Assembly: GCA_903944555.1 (NCBI GenBank)
Contig: CAJASG010000310.1
Span: 1 to 10,098 of the forward strand
From: an uncultured beta proteobacterium
Lineage (GTDB): Bacteria; Pseudomonadota; Gammaproteobacteria; Burkholderiales; Burkholderiaceae_C
Length of the DNA stretch: 10,098 nt
Direction of reading: 5' to 3'
Both the position numbers and the translations under genes were made by a program. Below the pieces are notes generated by a model. It had not been told where the DNA came from. It searched no databases and worked only from the letters and a program-made list of their open reading frames with translations. Numbering within the stretch: the stretch's first letter is position 1; the number at the start of each line of letters is the position of its first letter. Positions 1 to 7,339 of this stretch are shown here, piece after piece.

Positions 1-671
1 GGCACATCCTGAAGACGTATTCCCACTACGGCATCAACGATTTTGTGATTTGCTGTGGCTACAAGGGCTATGTCATCAAGGAATACTTTGCCAACTATTT
101 CCTGCACATGTCCGACATAACCTTCGATCTGGCGAACAACCGCATGGAAGTGCACCAGCGCAACGCCGAGCCCTGGCGCGTCACCCTCATCGACACCGGC
201 GCCGAGACAATGACCGGCGGTCGCCTGAAACGGGTGGCCGAGCATGTCAAGAACGAGGATACCTTTTGCCTGACCTACGGCGATGGTGTGAGTGATGTCA
301 ACATTGGCGACTTGCTCGCCTTTCACCAGCAACACGGCTTGCAGGCAACGTTGACGGCCACCTACCCCCCCGGCCGGTTTGGTGCCCTGGACATTCGCGA
401 CAGCAAGGTCACCTCGTTCAAGGAAAAGCCCAAGGGCGATGGCGGGATGATCAACGGTGGGTTCTTTGTCCTCTCCCCCAAAGTACTTGACCTAATCGAA
501 GGCGACCACACGGTGTGGGAGCGCGAACCGCTGGAGAGTTTGGCAGAAAGCGGCCAACTGGCCGCCTACCAACACACCGGTTTTTGGCAAGCAATGGATA
601 CCTTGCGCGATAGGACCTACCTTGAAGAACTGTGGGTCAGTGGTAAGGCGCCCTGGAAAGTATGGTCATGA
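1..671 (+). CDS. rfbF: Glucose-1-phosphate cytidylyltransferase, 5'-truncated by the window edge
   Basis: The enzyme joins CTP and glucose-1-phosphate to give CDP-glucose, the first step to CDP-linked 3,6-dideoxyhexoses, in the cytoplasm. The frame is open from base 3 and reads HILKTYSHYGINDFVICCGY, so the GTG at 45 is internal and the true start lies upstream. The 222 visible residues plus the roughly 35 missing N-terminal ones give the usual length of about 257. The missing part holds the nucleotide-binding GGLGTR and PKP signatures. Visible family motifs are YFANYFLHMSD, the metal-binding YGDG (276-287), FPPGRFGALDI-like TYPPGRFGALDI, KEKPKGDG, INGGFFVL and the end GKAPWKVW. The stop codon overlaps the start of the next gene as ATGA, so translation is probably coupled. 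Also called ddhA. Identification rests on recalled family sequence and is strong. Confidence 0.96.
   Translation, partial: HILKTYSHYGINDFVICCGYKGYVIKEYFANYFLHMSDITFDLANNRMEVHQRNAEPWRVTLIDTGAETMTGGRLKRVAEHVKNEDTFCLTYGDGVSDVNIGDLLAFHQQHGLQATLTATYPPGRFGALDIRDSKVTSFKEKPKGDGGMINGGFFVLSPKVLDLIEGDHTVWEREPLESLAESGQLAAYQHTGFWQAMDTLRDRTYLEELWVSGKAPWKVWS
655..671 (+). promoter_or_regulatory. Ribosome binding site and ATGA overlap that fix the rfbG start
   Basis: GGAAAG at 655-660 lies 7 bases before the ATG at 668 but only 1 base before the alternative ATG at 662. The ATG at 668 also forms an ATGA overlap with the rfbF stop (669-671). Both facts favour 668 as the rfbG start and suggest translational coupling. 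Confidence 0.7.
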
Positions 672-1744
672 ACCCCGATTTCTGGCATGGAAAGCGAGTT
701 TTCCTCACTGGACATACTGGCTTCAAGGGCAGCTGGATGTCACTCTGGCTGCAAAGCCTGGGCGCAGAGCTGACCGGCTTCGCCCTACCGCCCCCCACTC
801 AACCCAGCCTATTTGAAGAGGCCCAGGTTGGCAAGGGAATGCGCTCCATCATCGGCGACATCCGCGACCTGGCCACACTGCAGCAGGCCCTGCAGGCCGC
901 GCAGCCCGAAATCGTCATTCACATGGCGGCCCAGCCCTTGGTGCGCTACTCCTACCAAAACCCGGTGGAAACCTATTCCACCAACGTCATGGGCACGGTG
1001 CATCTGCTGGAAGCCGTGCGCAACACCCCCGGCGTCAAGGCGGTGGTCAATATCACCACCGACAAGTGCTACGAAAACCGCGAGTGGGCCTGGGGCTACC
1101 GGGAAAACGAGCCCATGGGCGGTTACGACCCCTACAGCAACAGCAAAGGCTGCGCCGAATTGGTCAGCTCCGCTTACCGTTCGTCATTCTTCAACGCCAA
1201 TACCTACGCACAGCACGGTGTGGCCTTGGCAACGGTGCGCGCTGGCAATGTCATAGGCGGCGGCGATTGGGCGCAAGACCGCCTGGTTCCCGATATTCTG
1301 GCGGCCTTTGAGCACGGCAGACTGGTCGACATCCGCAATCCCGATGCCATCCGCCCCTGGCAGCATGTGCTGGAGCCTTTGCGCGGTTACCTGACGCTGG
1401 CAGAACACCTGTTCGATGAGGGCCCCGGTTTCGCCGAAGGCTGGAACTTCGGCCCCAACAACGAAGATGCCAAGTCGGTGGGCTGGATCGTTCAGCAAAT
1501 GGCCGCCATGTGGGGTAACAACGCCCGCTGGCACCTCGAAACCGGCGAGCACCCCCACGAAGCCAACTACCTCAAGCTCGACATCTCCAAAGCACGCAGC
1601 CGCCTGCACTGGCACCCGGCACTGCGCCTAGATGATGCGTTGAAGATGATCATCGACTGGGCCCAACAGCGCCAAGCGGGAGCGGACATGCATACACTGA
1701 CGCTAGCCCAAATACAGGCCTACCAAACTTTGACCAAAAATTGA
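668..1744 (+). CDS. rfbG: CDP-glucose 4,6-dehydratase
   Basis: This extended SDR uses bound NAD+ to convert CDP-glucose to CDP-4-keto-6-deoxyglucose, the second step of the 3,6-dideoxyhexose route. The protein has 358 residues, normal for the family. From the start chosen at 668, the Rossmann glycine motif is TGHTGFKG (residues 14-21). The dehydratase motif TTDK is at 130-133 (D132, K133), and the YxxxK pair is Y156 and K160 within [11 protein letters not shown]. Other family blocks are [54 protein letters not shown] and [11 protein letters not shown]. It sits between rfbF and rfbH in the standard order; its stop is 8 bases before the rfbH ATG. Also called ddhB. No missing key residue was seen. 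Confidence 0.97.
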   Translation: MNPDFWHGKRVFLTGHTGFKGSWMSLWLQSLGAELTGFALPPPTQPSLFEEAQVGKGMRSIIGDIRDLATLQQALQAAQPEIVIHMAAQPLVRYSYQNPVETYSTNVMGTVHLLEAVRNTPGVKAVVNITTDKCYENREWAWGYRENEPMGGYDPYSNSKGCAELVSSAYRSSFFNANTYAQHGVALATVRAGNVIGGGDWAQDRLVPDILAAFEHGRLVDIRNPDAIRPWQHVLEPLRGYLTLAEHLFDEGPGFAEGWNFGPNNEDAKSVGWIVQQMAAMWGNNARWHLETGEHPHEANYLKLDISKARSRLHWHPALRLDDALKMIIDWAQQRQAGADMHTLTLAQIQAYQTLTKN

Positions 1745-1752
1745 TCCGTTCC

Positions 1753-3075
1753 ATGGAAAACGCCAAAACCCTCGCCATCCGCGCGCAAATAGCCCAGCTG
1801 GTGGACGAATATGCCGCCATTGCACTGGCACCCCAGTTGTTCCTGCCCGGAGCCTCGGTGGTCCCGCCTTCGGGCAAGGTCATAGGCGCCGAAGAACTCA
1901 AGAACATGGTGGAAGCCTCGTTGGACGGCTGGCTCACCACCGGTCGCTTCAACGCTGAGTTCGAGAAAAAGCTGGCCGCCTTCATTGGTGTCAAACACCT
2001 GATTACCGTCAACTCCGGGTCCTCGGCCAACCTTGTGGCATTCAACATCCTGACCTCCCCCAAGCTGGGCGAGCGGGCAATCCAGCAGGGCGATGAGGTC
2101 ATTGGCGTAGCAGCGGGCTTTCCAACCACCGTCAACCCCATTCTGCAGTTTGGCGCGGTGCCGGTGTTTGTGGACGTGGACCGCCTGACGCACAACATCG
2201 ATGCCAGCAAGATCGAATCGGCAATCAGTCCCAAGACCAAGGCCATCATGCTGGCCCATTCCTTGGGCAACCCCTTCAATCTGGACGTGGTCACGGCCTT
2301 GTGCAAAAAGTACAACTTGTGGCTGGTGGAAGACTGCTGCGATGCGCTGGGCACCACCTACCGCGGCCAGATGGTCGGCACCTTCGGCGACATTGCCACG
2401 CTGAGTTTTTACCCGGCACACCACATCACCATGGGCGAAGGCGGCGCGGTCTTCACCAACCACGATGAGTTGAAAACCATTGCCGAGAGCTTTCGGGACT
2501 GGGGCCGCGATTGTTATTGCCAGCCCGGCAAAGACAACACCTGCGGCAAGCGCTTTTGCCAGCAGTTGGGCACCCTGCCCTATGGCTACGACCATAAGTA
2601 CACCTACAGCCACCTAGGCTACAACCTCAAGATCACCGACATGCAAGCCGCATGTGGCTTGGCCCAGCTGGAGAAAGCACCGCAGTTCATCCAGGCGCGC
2701 AAGGACAACTTTGCCTTTCTGAAAGAGCGCTTGAAAGACTGCGAAGAATTCGTCAGCCTGCCCGAGGCCACCGAACATTCCGACCCTTCGTGGTTCGGTT
2801 TTCCGATCACGCTGAAGGAAAACAGCCCGGTCACGCGGCTTGACCTGCTGACCTACCTAGATCAGAACAAGGTGGGAACTCGCCTGCTTTTCGCGGGTAA
2901 TCTAACGCGCCAACCGTACATGATTGGGGCCAACTACCGTGTCAGCGGGGACCTGACGAATACCGACAATGTAATGAACAACACTTTCTGGATTGGCGTA
3001 CAGCCGTCGCTGACGCACGAGATGCTGGAGTATTCTGCGCGCAAGATCGAAAGTTATCTGGGCTTGAATTTTTAA
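1753..3075 (+). CDS. rfbH: CDP-4-keto-6-deoxy-D-glucose 3-dehydrase (E1), PMP and [2Fe-2S] dependent
   Basis: RfbH (DdhC, E1) belongs to the DegT/aminotransferase fold but carries out C3 dehydration with pyridoxamine phosphate and a [2Fe-2S] cluster, working with a reductase (DdhD/E3) to give CDP-4-keto-3,6-dideoxyglucose. Starting at ATG 1753 the protein has 440 residues, close to the usual 437. The known ligand pattern C-X57-C-X1-C-X7-C is present exactly: C196, C254, C256 and C264, the last three in [12 protein letters not shown]. The usual PLP lysine is replaced by His in [13 protein letters not shown] (H223, matching H220 of the Yersinia enzyme). The C-terminal blocks [20 protein letters not shown] [33 protein letters not shown] and [13 protein letters not shown] are typical. 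A TTG at 1741 would overlap rfbG, but ATG 1753 fits family length better; no clear ribosome site precedes either. Confidence 0.96.
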   Translation: MENAKTLAIRAQIAQLVDEYAAIALAPQLFLPGASVVPPSGKVIGAEELKNMVEASLDGWLTTGRFNAEFEKKLAAFIGVKHLITVNSGSSANLVAFNILTSPKLGERAIQQGDEVIGVAAGFPTTVNPILQFGAVPVFVDVDRLTHNIDASKIESAISPKTKAIMLAHSLGNPFNLDVVTALCKKYNLWLVEDCCDALGTTYRGQMVGTFGDIATLSFYPAHHITMGEGGAVFTNHDELKTIAESFRDWGRDCYCQPGKDNTCGKRFCQQLGTLPYGYDHKYTYSHLGYNLKITDMQAACGLAQLEKAPQFIQARKDNFAFLKERLKDCEEFVSLPEATEHSDPSWFGFPITLKENSPVTRLDLLTYLDQNKVGTRLLFAGNLTRQPYMIGANYRVSGDLTNTDNVMNNTFWIGVQPSLTHEMLEYSARKIESYLGLNF

Positions 3076-3083
3076 GTCAATAT

Positions 3084-3088
3084 GGGAG
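3084..3088 (+). promoter_or_regulatory. Ribosome binding site of the aminotransferase
   Basis: GGGAG lies 6 bases before the ATG at 3095, in the 19-base gap after the rfbH stop. It supports the ATG at 3095 as the true start. Confidence 0.65.
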
Positions 3089-3094
3089 TCAATC

Positions 3095-4264
3095 ATGCGG
3101 GAAATATCCAACAACGCCAGGAACATCGAAGGCCAACCCATGTTCAAGGTGATAGACAAAGTCAAACGCCTTGAGGCTGTTGGAAAAGACATCGTTCACC
3201 TCGAAATAGGTGATCCTGATTTTGGAACTCCGCGCAACATCATCGAAGCCGCAAAGCAATCCCTCGATCGTGGTGATACCCACTATGTCAGCAGTTGGGG
3301 ACTACCAGCGTTTGTAGAAGCTATACAGCAAACCACCCACCGCACCCGCGGCTTCCTACCCGCAACCAATCAGGTTTTGGTTACTCCCAGTGCCAACATA
3401 GCCATTTTTTACGCGGTCTTTTGTCTGACCAATCCGGGGCAGGAGGTGCTGGTACCTGACCCTGGCTTCCCTACTTACCTATCCTCAGTGCGCATGTGCG
3501 GCGCGGTTCCCGTGCCATTCCCTTTACACGAAAAGAATGCATTTCGTATGCGCGCGGCGGACATTGAGCCCCTGATTACCGAGAAAACACGATTACTCAT
3601 CATTAACAGTCCGCAAAACCCCACCGGTGCGATTACCGAGCCTCAGGCGCTACGTGAAATTTATGAGCTTGCCGTGAAGCATGACTTGTATGTGTACACA
3701 GACGAAATCTATGCACGTATGGTGTACGACGAGCAAAACTTCTTCTCCGTTTCAAGCTTGGACCACTGCAAAGAGCGCGTCATCTTGTCCAATGGATTTA
3801 GCAAAGCCTTTGCCATGACAGGTTGGCGTCTGGGTGCACTTGTTATGCCCCCGGAGGTCGCGGAACGCATGATGCTTTTGTTGCAAACCACGTCGTCTTG
3901 CGTGGCACCGTTTTTACAACATGCGGGGCTTGCCGCGATCACGGGGGACCAAGGCCCAGTGCAGATCATGATGACGGAATACGCCGCACGGCGGGACATA
4001 CTCGTCGACGGGCTCAACGCCATTCCTGGCATTACCTGCCACCGCCCCGGCGGGGCTTTCTACGCATTTCCCAACATATCAAGTTTTGGGCTGACGTCCG
4101 AAGAGTTTGCGGACGCCATGCTTGAGCGTGCAGGCATTGCCATTTTGCCTGGCTCCTGCTTTGGAGCACAGGGCGAAGGCTTTGCCAGGCTGTGTTACGC
4201 CACATCACGCGAAAAAATCAGTGAGGCTCTGAAGCGTTTATCCCAAGCCTGCAAAAATCTTTAG
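3095..4264 (+). CDS. Class I/II PLP-dependent aminotransferase (aspartate aminotransferase-like)
   Basis: The 389-residue protein is a complete fold-type I aminotransferase. It shows the N-terminal block LEIGDPDFGTP, the NPTG motif at 175-178, the cofactor-holding Asp in YTDEIYA (D203), the Schiff-base lysine in SNGFSKAFAMTGWRLG (K237), and the carboxylate-binding Arg in FARLCY (R365). This layout is that of amino acid aminotransferases, which exchange an amino group between an amino acid and a 2-oxo acid; sugar aminotransferases normally belong to the DegT family instead. It lies 19 bases after rfbH and 18 bases before the ThDP enzyme, so co-transcription is very likely. Its role is unclear: it might supply a 2-oxo acid donor to the ThDP enzyme, or act on a keto group of the branched product. 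The substrate cannot be read from the sequence. Confidence 0.9.
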   Translation: MREISNNARNIEGQPMFKVIDKVKRLEAVGKDIVHLEIGDPDFGTPRNIIEAAKQSLDRGDTHYVSSWGLPAFVEAIQQTTHRTRGFLPATNQVLVTPSANIAIFYAVFCLTNPGQEVLVPDPGFPTYLSSVRMCGAVPVPFPLHEKNAFRMRAADIEPLITEKTRLLIINSPQNPTGAITEPQALREIYELAVKHDLYVYTDEIYARMVYDEQNFFSVSSLDHCKERVILSNGFSKAFAMTGWRLGALVMPPEVAERMMLLLQTTSSCVAPFLQHAGLAAITGDQGPVQIMMTEYAARRDILVDGLNAIPGITCHRPGGAFYAFPNISSFGLTSEEFADAMLERAGIAILPGSCFGAQGEGFARLCYATSREKISEALKRLSQACKNL

Positions 4265-4270
4265 TTCTTG

Positions 4271-4275
4271 AAAGG
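4271..4275 (+). promoter_or_regulatory. Ribosome binding site of the ThDP enzyme
   Basis: AAAGG lies 7 bases before the ATG at 4283. It favours this ATG over the TTG at 4268, which lies before the site and would add five residues (MKGPS). Confidence 0.65.
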
Positions 4276-4282
4276 TCCGTCC

Positions 4283-6082
4283 ATGATCCGCGTTGCAGAC
4301 TATATTGCCAACTTTATCAGCGACGAACTCGGGGTCCGAGACGTCTTTATGCTGACGGGTGCGGGAATCATGCATCTCACCGATGGAGTTGCCTGCAATC
4401 AAAAGCTCCGCTCCATTTGTGTGCACCACGAGCAAACTGCCTCGATGGCACTGGAAGCCTACGCGCGAGCCAACGAAAATTTCGGGGTCGGCTACTTTTC
4501 TACCGGCCCCGCTGCTACAAATGCCATCACCGGGCTTGGTGGCGCGTGGCAAGACAGCGTGCCGTGCCTATTCATCTCCGGCCAAGTGAAGCGCTCTGAG
4601 GTTAGCCATACTGCGGGCATTGCGGGTCTACGGCAGTTTGGAGTACAGGAACTGGACATCATTCCCGTTGTCTCATCTTTGTGCAAATACGTAACCCACC
4701 TCAGTGACCCCAACATGGTGCGCTACGAACTAGAGAAAGCGGTGTCAATTGCCAAAAGCGGCCGTCCTGGCCCGGTATGGATCGAAGTTCCCATGGATGT
4801 CCAAGGCGTCAAAATTGACTCAACGAAGCTCATTGGATACGAAGTTTCTTACTCCCAGCCCTGCGCATCGTCGGAAGAGGTCGCCGACCTGGTTGAAGCT
4901 CTCAAGAATGCGCAACGTCCTGTGATCATTGCAGGCAGGGGTGTTCGTTTGGCCAAAGCCCAAAAGGGACTTGCAGAACTGGCAACCCGGCTGTCCATCC
5001 CTATCGTCACACCGTATTTGGGCATTGACAACATCCGGCACGACCTGGATATATATATCGGAAAAACCGGGGTAAAAGGGGACCGTCCCGCCAACTTTGC
5101 GATGCAAAATGCAGATCTGATTTTGGCCATAGGTACCAGCCTGCACGTATCGGTGATTGGCTATGAGTACCAGCAATTTGCACGTGCTGCGAAAAAAATC
5201 ATCATCGACATTGATCCCACATCACACGCAAAAAAGACGTTCCATATCGATCAGTTAATTGTGTCGGACGCCAAAGTGTGTATCGAGGCTTTGGCTGCGC
5301 GGACTGGTAACCTCTCTCCACAGGCCTACCGGCCCTGGCTGGCGCGCTGTGTAGACTGGAAGGAAAAATACAAAGTTTGTTTGCCCGAGTACAAAGACAC
5401 GCCGGGGACTATCAATATTTACTCCTTTGTCGACAGGCTATCGGCGCTGTCTGATGCCGGAGATATGTTTGTGTCCGATGCGGGCTCGGCTTTCTATGCT
5501 GTCTCACAAGGTATTCAGCTCACCAAAGAAGGACAGCGTTATATCCCATCCGGGGCCATGGCAACCATGGGCTATACATTGCCAGCGGCGATTGGCGTAT
5601 CAGCAGCGACGGGAAACGCACGCGTGTTGGCGGTCACCGGTGATGGTTCACTGCAACAAAATCTGCAGGAACTACAGACCCTGCTGCACTACAAGTTGCC
5701 GGTCAAGTTATTCATTCTGAACAACGACGGCTACTTGTCAATCAAAGCCTCGCAGAAAAATTACTTTGATGAACGCTACATCGGGTCTGGCCCAGATTCA
5801 GGCGTCTCTATGCCTGACACCCTCAAAATTGCCGCAGCTTATGGAATTACTGCAGCACGGGTCAGCAAGTTGGAAGACCTTGACGATGCCATACGCCTCG
5901 CTCTAGATTCGACGGGACCGTACATTCTGGAGGTAATCACCCCCCCAGGGCAAGCGATTATCCCGGCGGTTTCCTCCCGAGTGAACGCCGATGGCTCCAT
6001 GAGCTCCCGCCCCCTCGAAGACATGGCACCCTTTCTGAATCGTGACGAATATCGCGCAAACTTGTTGGTGGACGAGGTGTGA
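4283..6082 (+). CDS. Acetolactate synthase-like thiamine diphosphate enzyme, candidate YerE-type branch-forming enzyme
   Basis: The 599-residue protein has the three-domain layout of the acetohydroxyacid synthase family. The N-terminal pyrimidine-binding domain carries the catalytic Glu in CVHHEQTASMALEAYAR (E50), followed by STGPAATNAITGL. A central domain with PVIIAGRG and LILAIGTSL is the FAD-type or structural domain. The C-terminal diphosphate-binding domain has GDG (453-455), 24 residues, then NN (480-481), the ThDP/Mg motif. In Yersinia pseudotuberculosis the homologous flavoprotein YerE moves a two-carbon unit from pyruvate to C4 of CDP-4-keto-3,6-dideoxyglucose to start yersiniose synthesis. 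Position after rfbFGH and before an SDR makes this the best guess here. A true branched-chain amino acid enzyme is less likely: no ilvN-like small subunit or ilvC is nearby. Donor acid and acceptor are inferred. Confidence 0.85.
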   Translation: MIRVADYIANFISDELGVRDVFMLTGAGIMHLTDGVACNQKLRSICVHHEQTASMALEAYARANENFGVGYFSTGPAATNAITGLGGAWQDSVPCLFISGQVKRSEVSHTAGIAGLRQFGVQELDIIPVVSSLCKYVTHLSDPNMVRYELEKAVSIAKSGRPGPVWIEVPMDVQGVKIDSTKLIGYEVSYSQPCASSEEVADLVEALKNAQRPVIIAGRGVRLAKAQKGLAELATRLSIPIVTPYLGIDNIRHDLDIYIGKTGVKGDRPANFAMQNADLILAIGTSLHVSVIGYEYQQFARAAKKIIIDIDPTSHAKKTFHIDQLIVSDAKVCIEALAARTGNLSPQAYRPWLARCVDWKEKYKVCLPEYKDTPGTINIYSFVDRLSALSDAGDMFVSDAGSAFYAVSQGIQLTKEGQRYIPSGAMATMGYTLPAAIGVSAATGNARVLAVTGDGSLQQNLQELQTLLHYKLPVKLFILNNDGYLSIKASQKNYFDERYIGSGPDSGVSMPDTLKIAAAYGITAARVSKLEDLDDAIRLALDSTGPYILEVITPPGQAIIPAVSSRVNADGSMSSRPLEDMAPFLNRDEYRANLLVDEV

Positions 6083-6090
6083 CCTCGGCA

Positions 6091-6094
6091 AAGG
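6091..6094 (+). promoter_or_regulatory. Ribosome binding site of the SDR
   Basis: AAGG lies 7 bases before the ATG at 6102, supporting that start over the in-frame ATG at 6042, which lies inside the ThDP enzyme gene. Confidence 0.55.
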
Positions 6095-6101
6095 CCTGAG
6101 T

Positions 6102-7037
6102 ATGCGTATCGCCATACTTGGCGCCACAAGTGAGATCGCCAAAGATCTCATATTGTCGTTTGCTGCACATAGTGAGCATGAACTGACACTGTACGCCCGC
6201 CGCCCTGCCGCAGTGCGGCAGTGGCTCAACTCCATTGGCATATTTGACAAATATGCGGTCGAAGATTTCACTGCGTTCAGTGAGGATTCGCGCCACGACG
6301 CCGTTGTCAATTTCGTAGGGGTAGGCAATCCGCTCCAAGCGGCTGCAATGGGTGCCGCCATTTTTGATGTCACGCTTCAATATGACCAAATGGCGTTGGA
6401 CTACCTGCGCAAACACAGGGATTGCCGCTACCTTTTTTTAAGTAGTGGAGCCGCTTACGGATCTTGCTTTGATGAACCGGTTAGCGAAGCCACGCCGACA
6501 AATTTTACGATCAACCATCTGAAACCGCAAGATTGGTACGGTGTGGCCAAATTACATGCTGAATGTCGACATCGCGCGTTAGCCCATTTACCGATTATTG
6601 ATATGAGAGTGTTCAATTACTTCAGCCACACGCAAGACATGTCAGCTAGGTTTCTGGTTACCGACATATTGCGCGCCTTGCTTTCCAATGAAACCTTTGT
6701 GACTTCAAATGTCAATATAGTGCGCGACTACATGGGAGCAGAAGACCTCTATCAAATGACATCGCGCATCTTGACCGCACCAGCGATGAATTGCGCAATA
6801 GATTGCTACACAAAGGCCCCTGTTGGCAAGATGGTCATGTTGGCTGAATTGAGTCAACGATATGGACTCAAATTTCTTATAACCACTGAACAGACCGGTT
6901 TGAATGCGACAGGAATCAAGACAAATTATTACTCGCGCAATTATTCTGCGACTCAAGTAGGGTATTCGCCAACAAGTACCTCATTGGAAGTTCTCCTGCG
7001 TGAATTTGACGTTTTGACCGGGGCACGTCTGACATGA
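6102..7037 (+). CDS. Extended SDR / NAD-dependent epimerase-type reductase, candidate YerF-type
   Basis: From ATG 6102 the protein has 311 residues and begins directly with the Rossmann strand RIAILGATSEIA. Before it, 20 residues read from 6042 have no family character. Catalytic elements are SSGAAYG (S114-G120) and YGVAK (Y146, K150); MRVFNYFS and VRDYMGAEDLY follow, as in sugar-modifying extended SDRs. The gene is 19 bases after the ThDP enzyme, which suggests the same pathway. If that enzyme adds an acetyl-type branch at C4, this SDR would reduce the branch ketone with NAD(P)H, as YerF does. The alternative is an Abe/Prt-like C4 ketoreductase, but the ThDP enzyme would already use up the C4 ketone. 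The glycine motif is weakly conserved (GATSEIA). The gene is clearly more A+T-rich than rfbFGH (25 G+C in the 60 bases 6601-6660, against 35 in 1021-1080). Confidence 0.8.
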   Translation: MRIAILGATSEIAKDLILSFAAHSEHELTLYARRPAAVRQWLNSIGIFDKYAVEDFTAFSEDSRHDAVVNFVGVGNPLQAAAMGAAIFDVTLQYDQMALDYLRKHRDCRYLFLSSGAAYGSCFDEPVSEATPTNFTINHLKPQDWYGVAKLHAECRHRALAHLPIIDMRVFNYFSHTQDMSARFLVTDILRALLSNETFVTSNVNIVRDYMGAEDLYQMTSRILTAPAMNCAIDCYTKAPVGKMVMLAELSQRYGLKFLITTEQTGLNATGIKTNYYSRNYSATQVGYSPTSTSLEVLLREFDVLTGARLT

Positions 7038-7174
7038 CGGGCTCTACCTCTGTTTTGAATTGCGACCGATTTGGGCATCAGTTGCATCCAGGAAATTGGA
7101 AATACCACCGTGGGTGCAAGTTCGTGCAACGCTCGTCATACTCCAACTTCTTGACGCGCAGAGAAAAGGGCTGA
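7034..7174 (+). CDS. Possible 46-residue small ORF or remnant of a lost gene, unrecognised
   Basis: A reading frame starts with ATG at 7034 in a 4-base ATGA overlap with the SDR stop and ends with TGA at 7172-7174. The product begins MTGSTSVLNCDRFGHQLHPG and ends SNFLTRREKG. The overlap is the kind seen between coupled genes of one operon, which hints that a real gene once began here. After the TGA the same frame goes on with FTLVIAFNSKNERTAVWDTIY-like coding potential for only 22 codons (7175-7240). No family is recognised, and no signal peptide or membrane segment is visible. It may be a decayed gene start or pure chance. Confidence 0.25.
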   Translation: MTGSTSVLNCDRFGHQLHPGNWKYHRGCKFVQRSSYSNFLTRREKG

Positions 7175-7339
7175 TTTACACTGGTGATTGCCTTCAATTC
7201 AAAGAATGAACGTACAGCAGTTTGGGACACAATTTACTGATGCATTTATACGATCACCACAAATAGATTTGAATCTCTATACTGACCGCCCAGCCTAAGG
7301 GCACACTTTTACCCCAAACACACCCTACGATATAACCCT
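7038..7339. other. Intergenic stretch, A+T-rich, with no established gene
   Basis: About 300 bases separate the SDR from the next secure gene; all other gaps in the window are under 45 bases. Bases 7201-7260 hold 23 G+C of 60. Contents seen: the 46-codon frame at 7034-7174, a 30-codon frame from ATG 7206 to TAA 7298 (begins MNVQQFGTQF, no recognised family), a short GCCC/GGGC stem at 7288-7302 too weak to call a terminator, and a possible promoter at 7308-7336. It looks like a junction between two functional blocks of the cluster. Confidence 0.5.
7308..7336 (+). promoter_or_regulatory. Possible sigma70-type promoter at the methyltransferase start
   Basis: TTTACC (7308-7313, 4 of 6 to TTGACA) and TATAAC (7331-7336, 5 of 6 to TATAAT) are 17 bases apart. 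Transcription would begin close to 7342, essentially at the ATG at 7340, so the message would be leaderless or translation would start at the ATG at 7358. No Shine-Dalgarno sequence is seen before either ATG. The match is modest and could be chance. Confidence 0.3.

Noticed and set aside
1741..1752. TTG start for rfbH
   Set aside because: It would overlap the rfbG stop and add residues beyond the usual family length; ATG 1753 gives 440 residues with the motif numbering shifted by only 3 from the known enzyme.
1720..2613. Long open frame of 297 codons on the - strand
   Set aside because: It lies opposite rfbH, whose + strand product matches a known family from end to end; the antisense product has no family character and is a by-product of G+C-rich codons.
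1753..3075. Reading RfbH as an ordinary sugar aminotransferase
   Set aside because: The PLP lysine is replaced by His (H223) and the four cluster cysteines are present, which marks the dehydrase.
5048..5059. Alternating AT palindrome GATATATATATC
   Set aside because: It lies inside the coding sequence of the ThDP enzyme and is explained by codons for DIYI; no sign of a regulatory role.
6042..6101. Upstream ATG for the SDR
   Set aside because: The extra 20 residues overlap the ThDP enzyme gene and lack SDR character; ATG 6102 has AAGG 7 bases before it and begins at the Rossmann strand.
6432..6438. Run of seven T in the SDR gene, possible slippage site
   Set aside because: Seven is short for phase variation and the frame is intact on both sides.
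7288..7302. GCCC/GGGC hairpin followed by a short T run
   Set aside because: A 4-base stem with a 7-base loop, and T-run starting only 5 bases later, is too weak for an intrinsic terminator.
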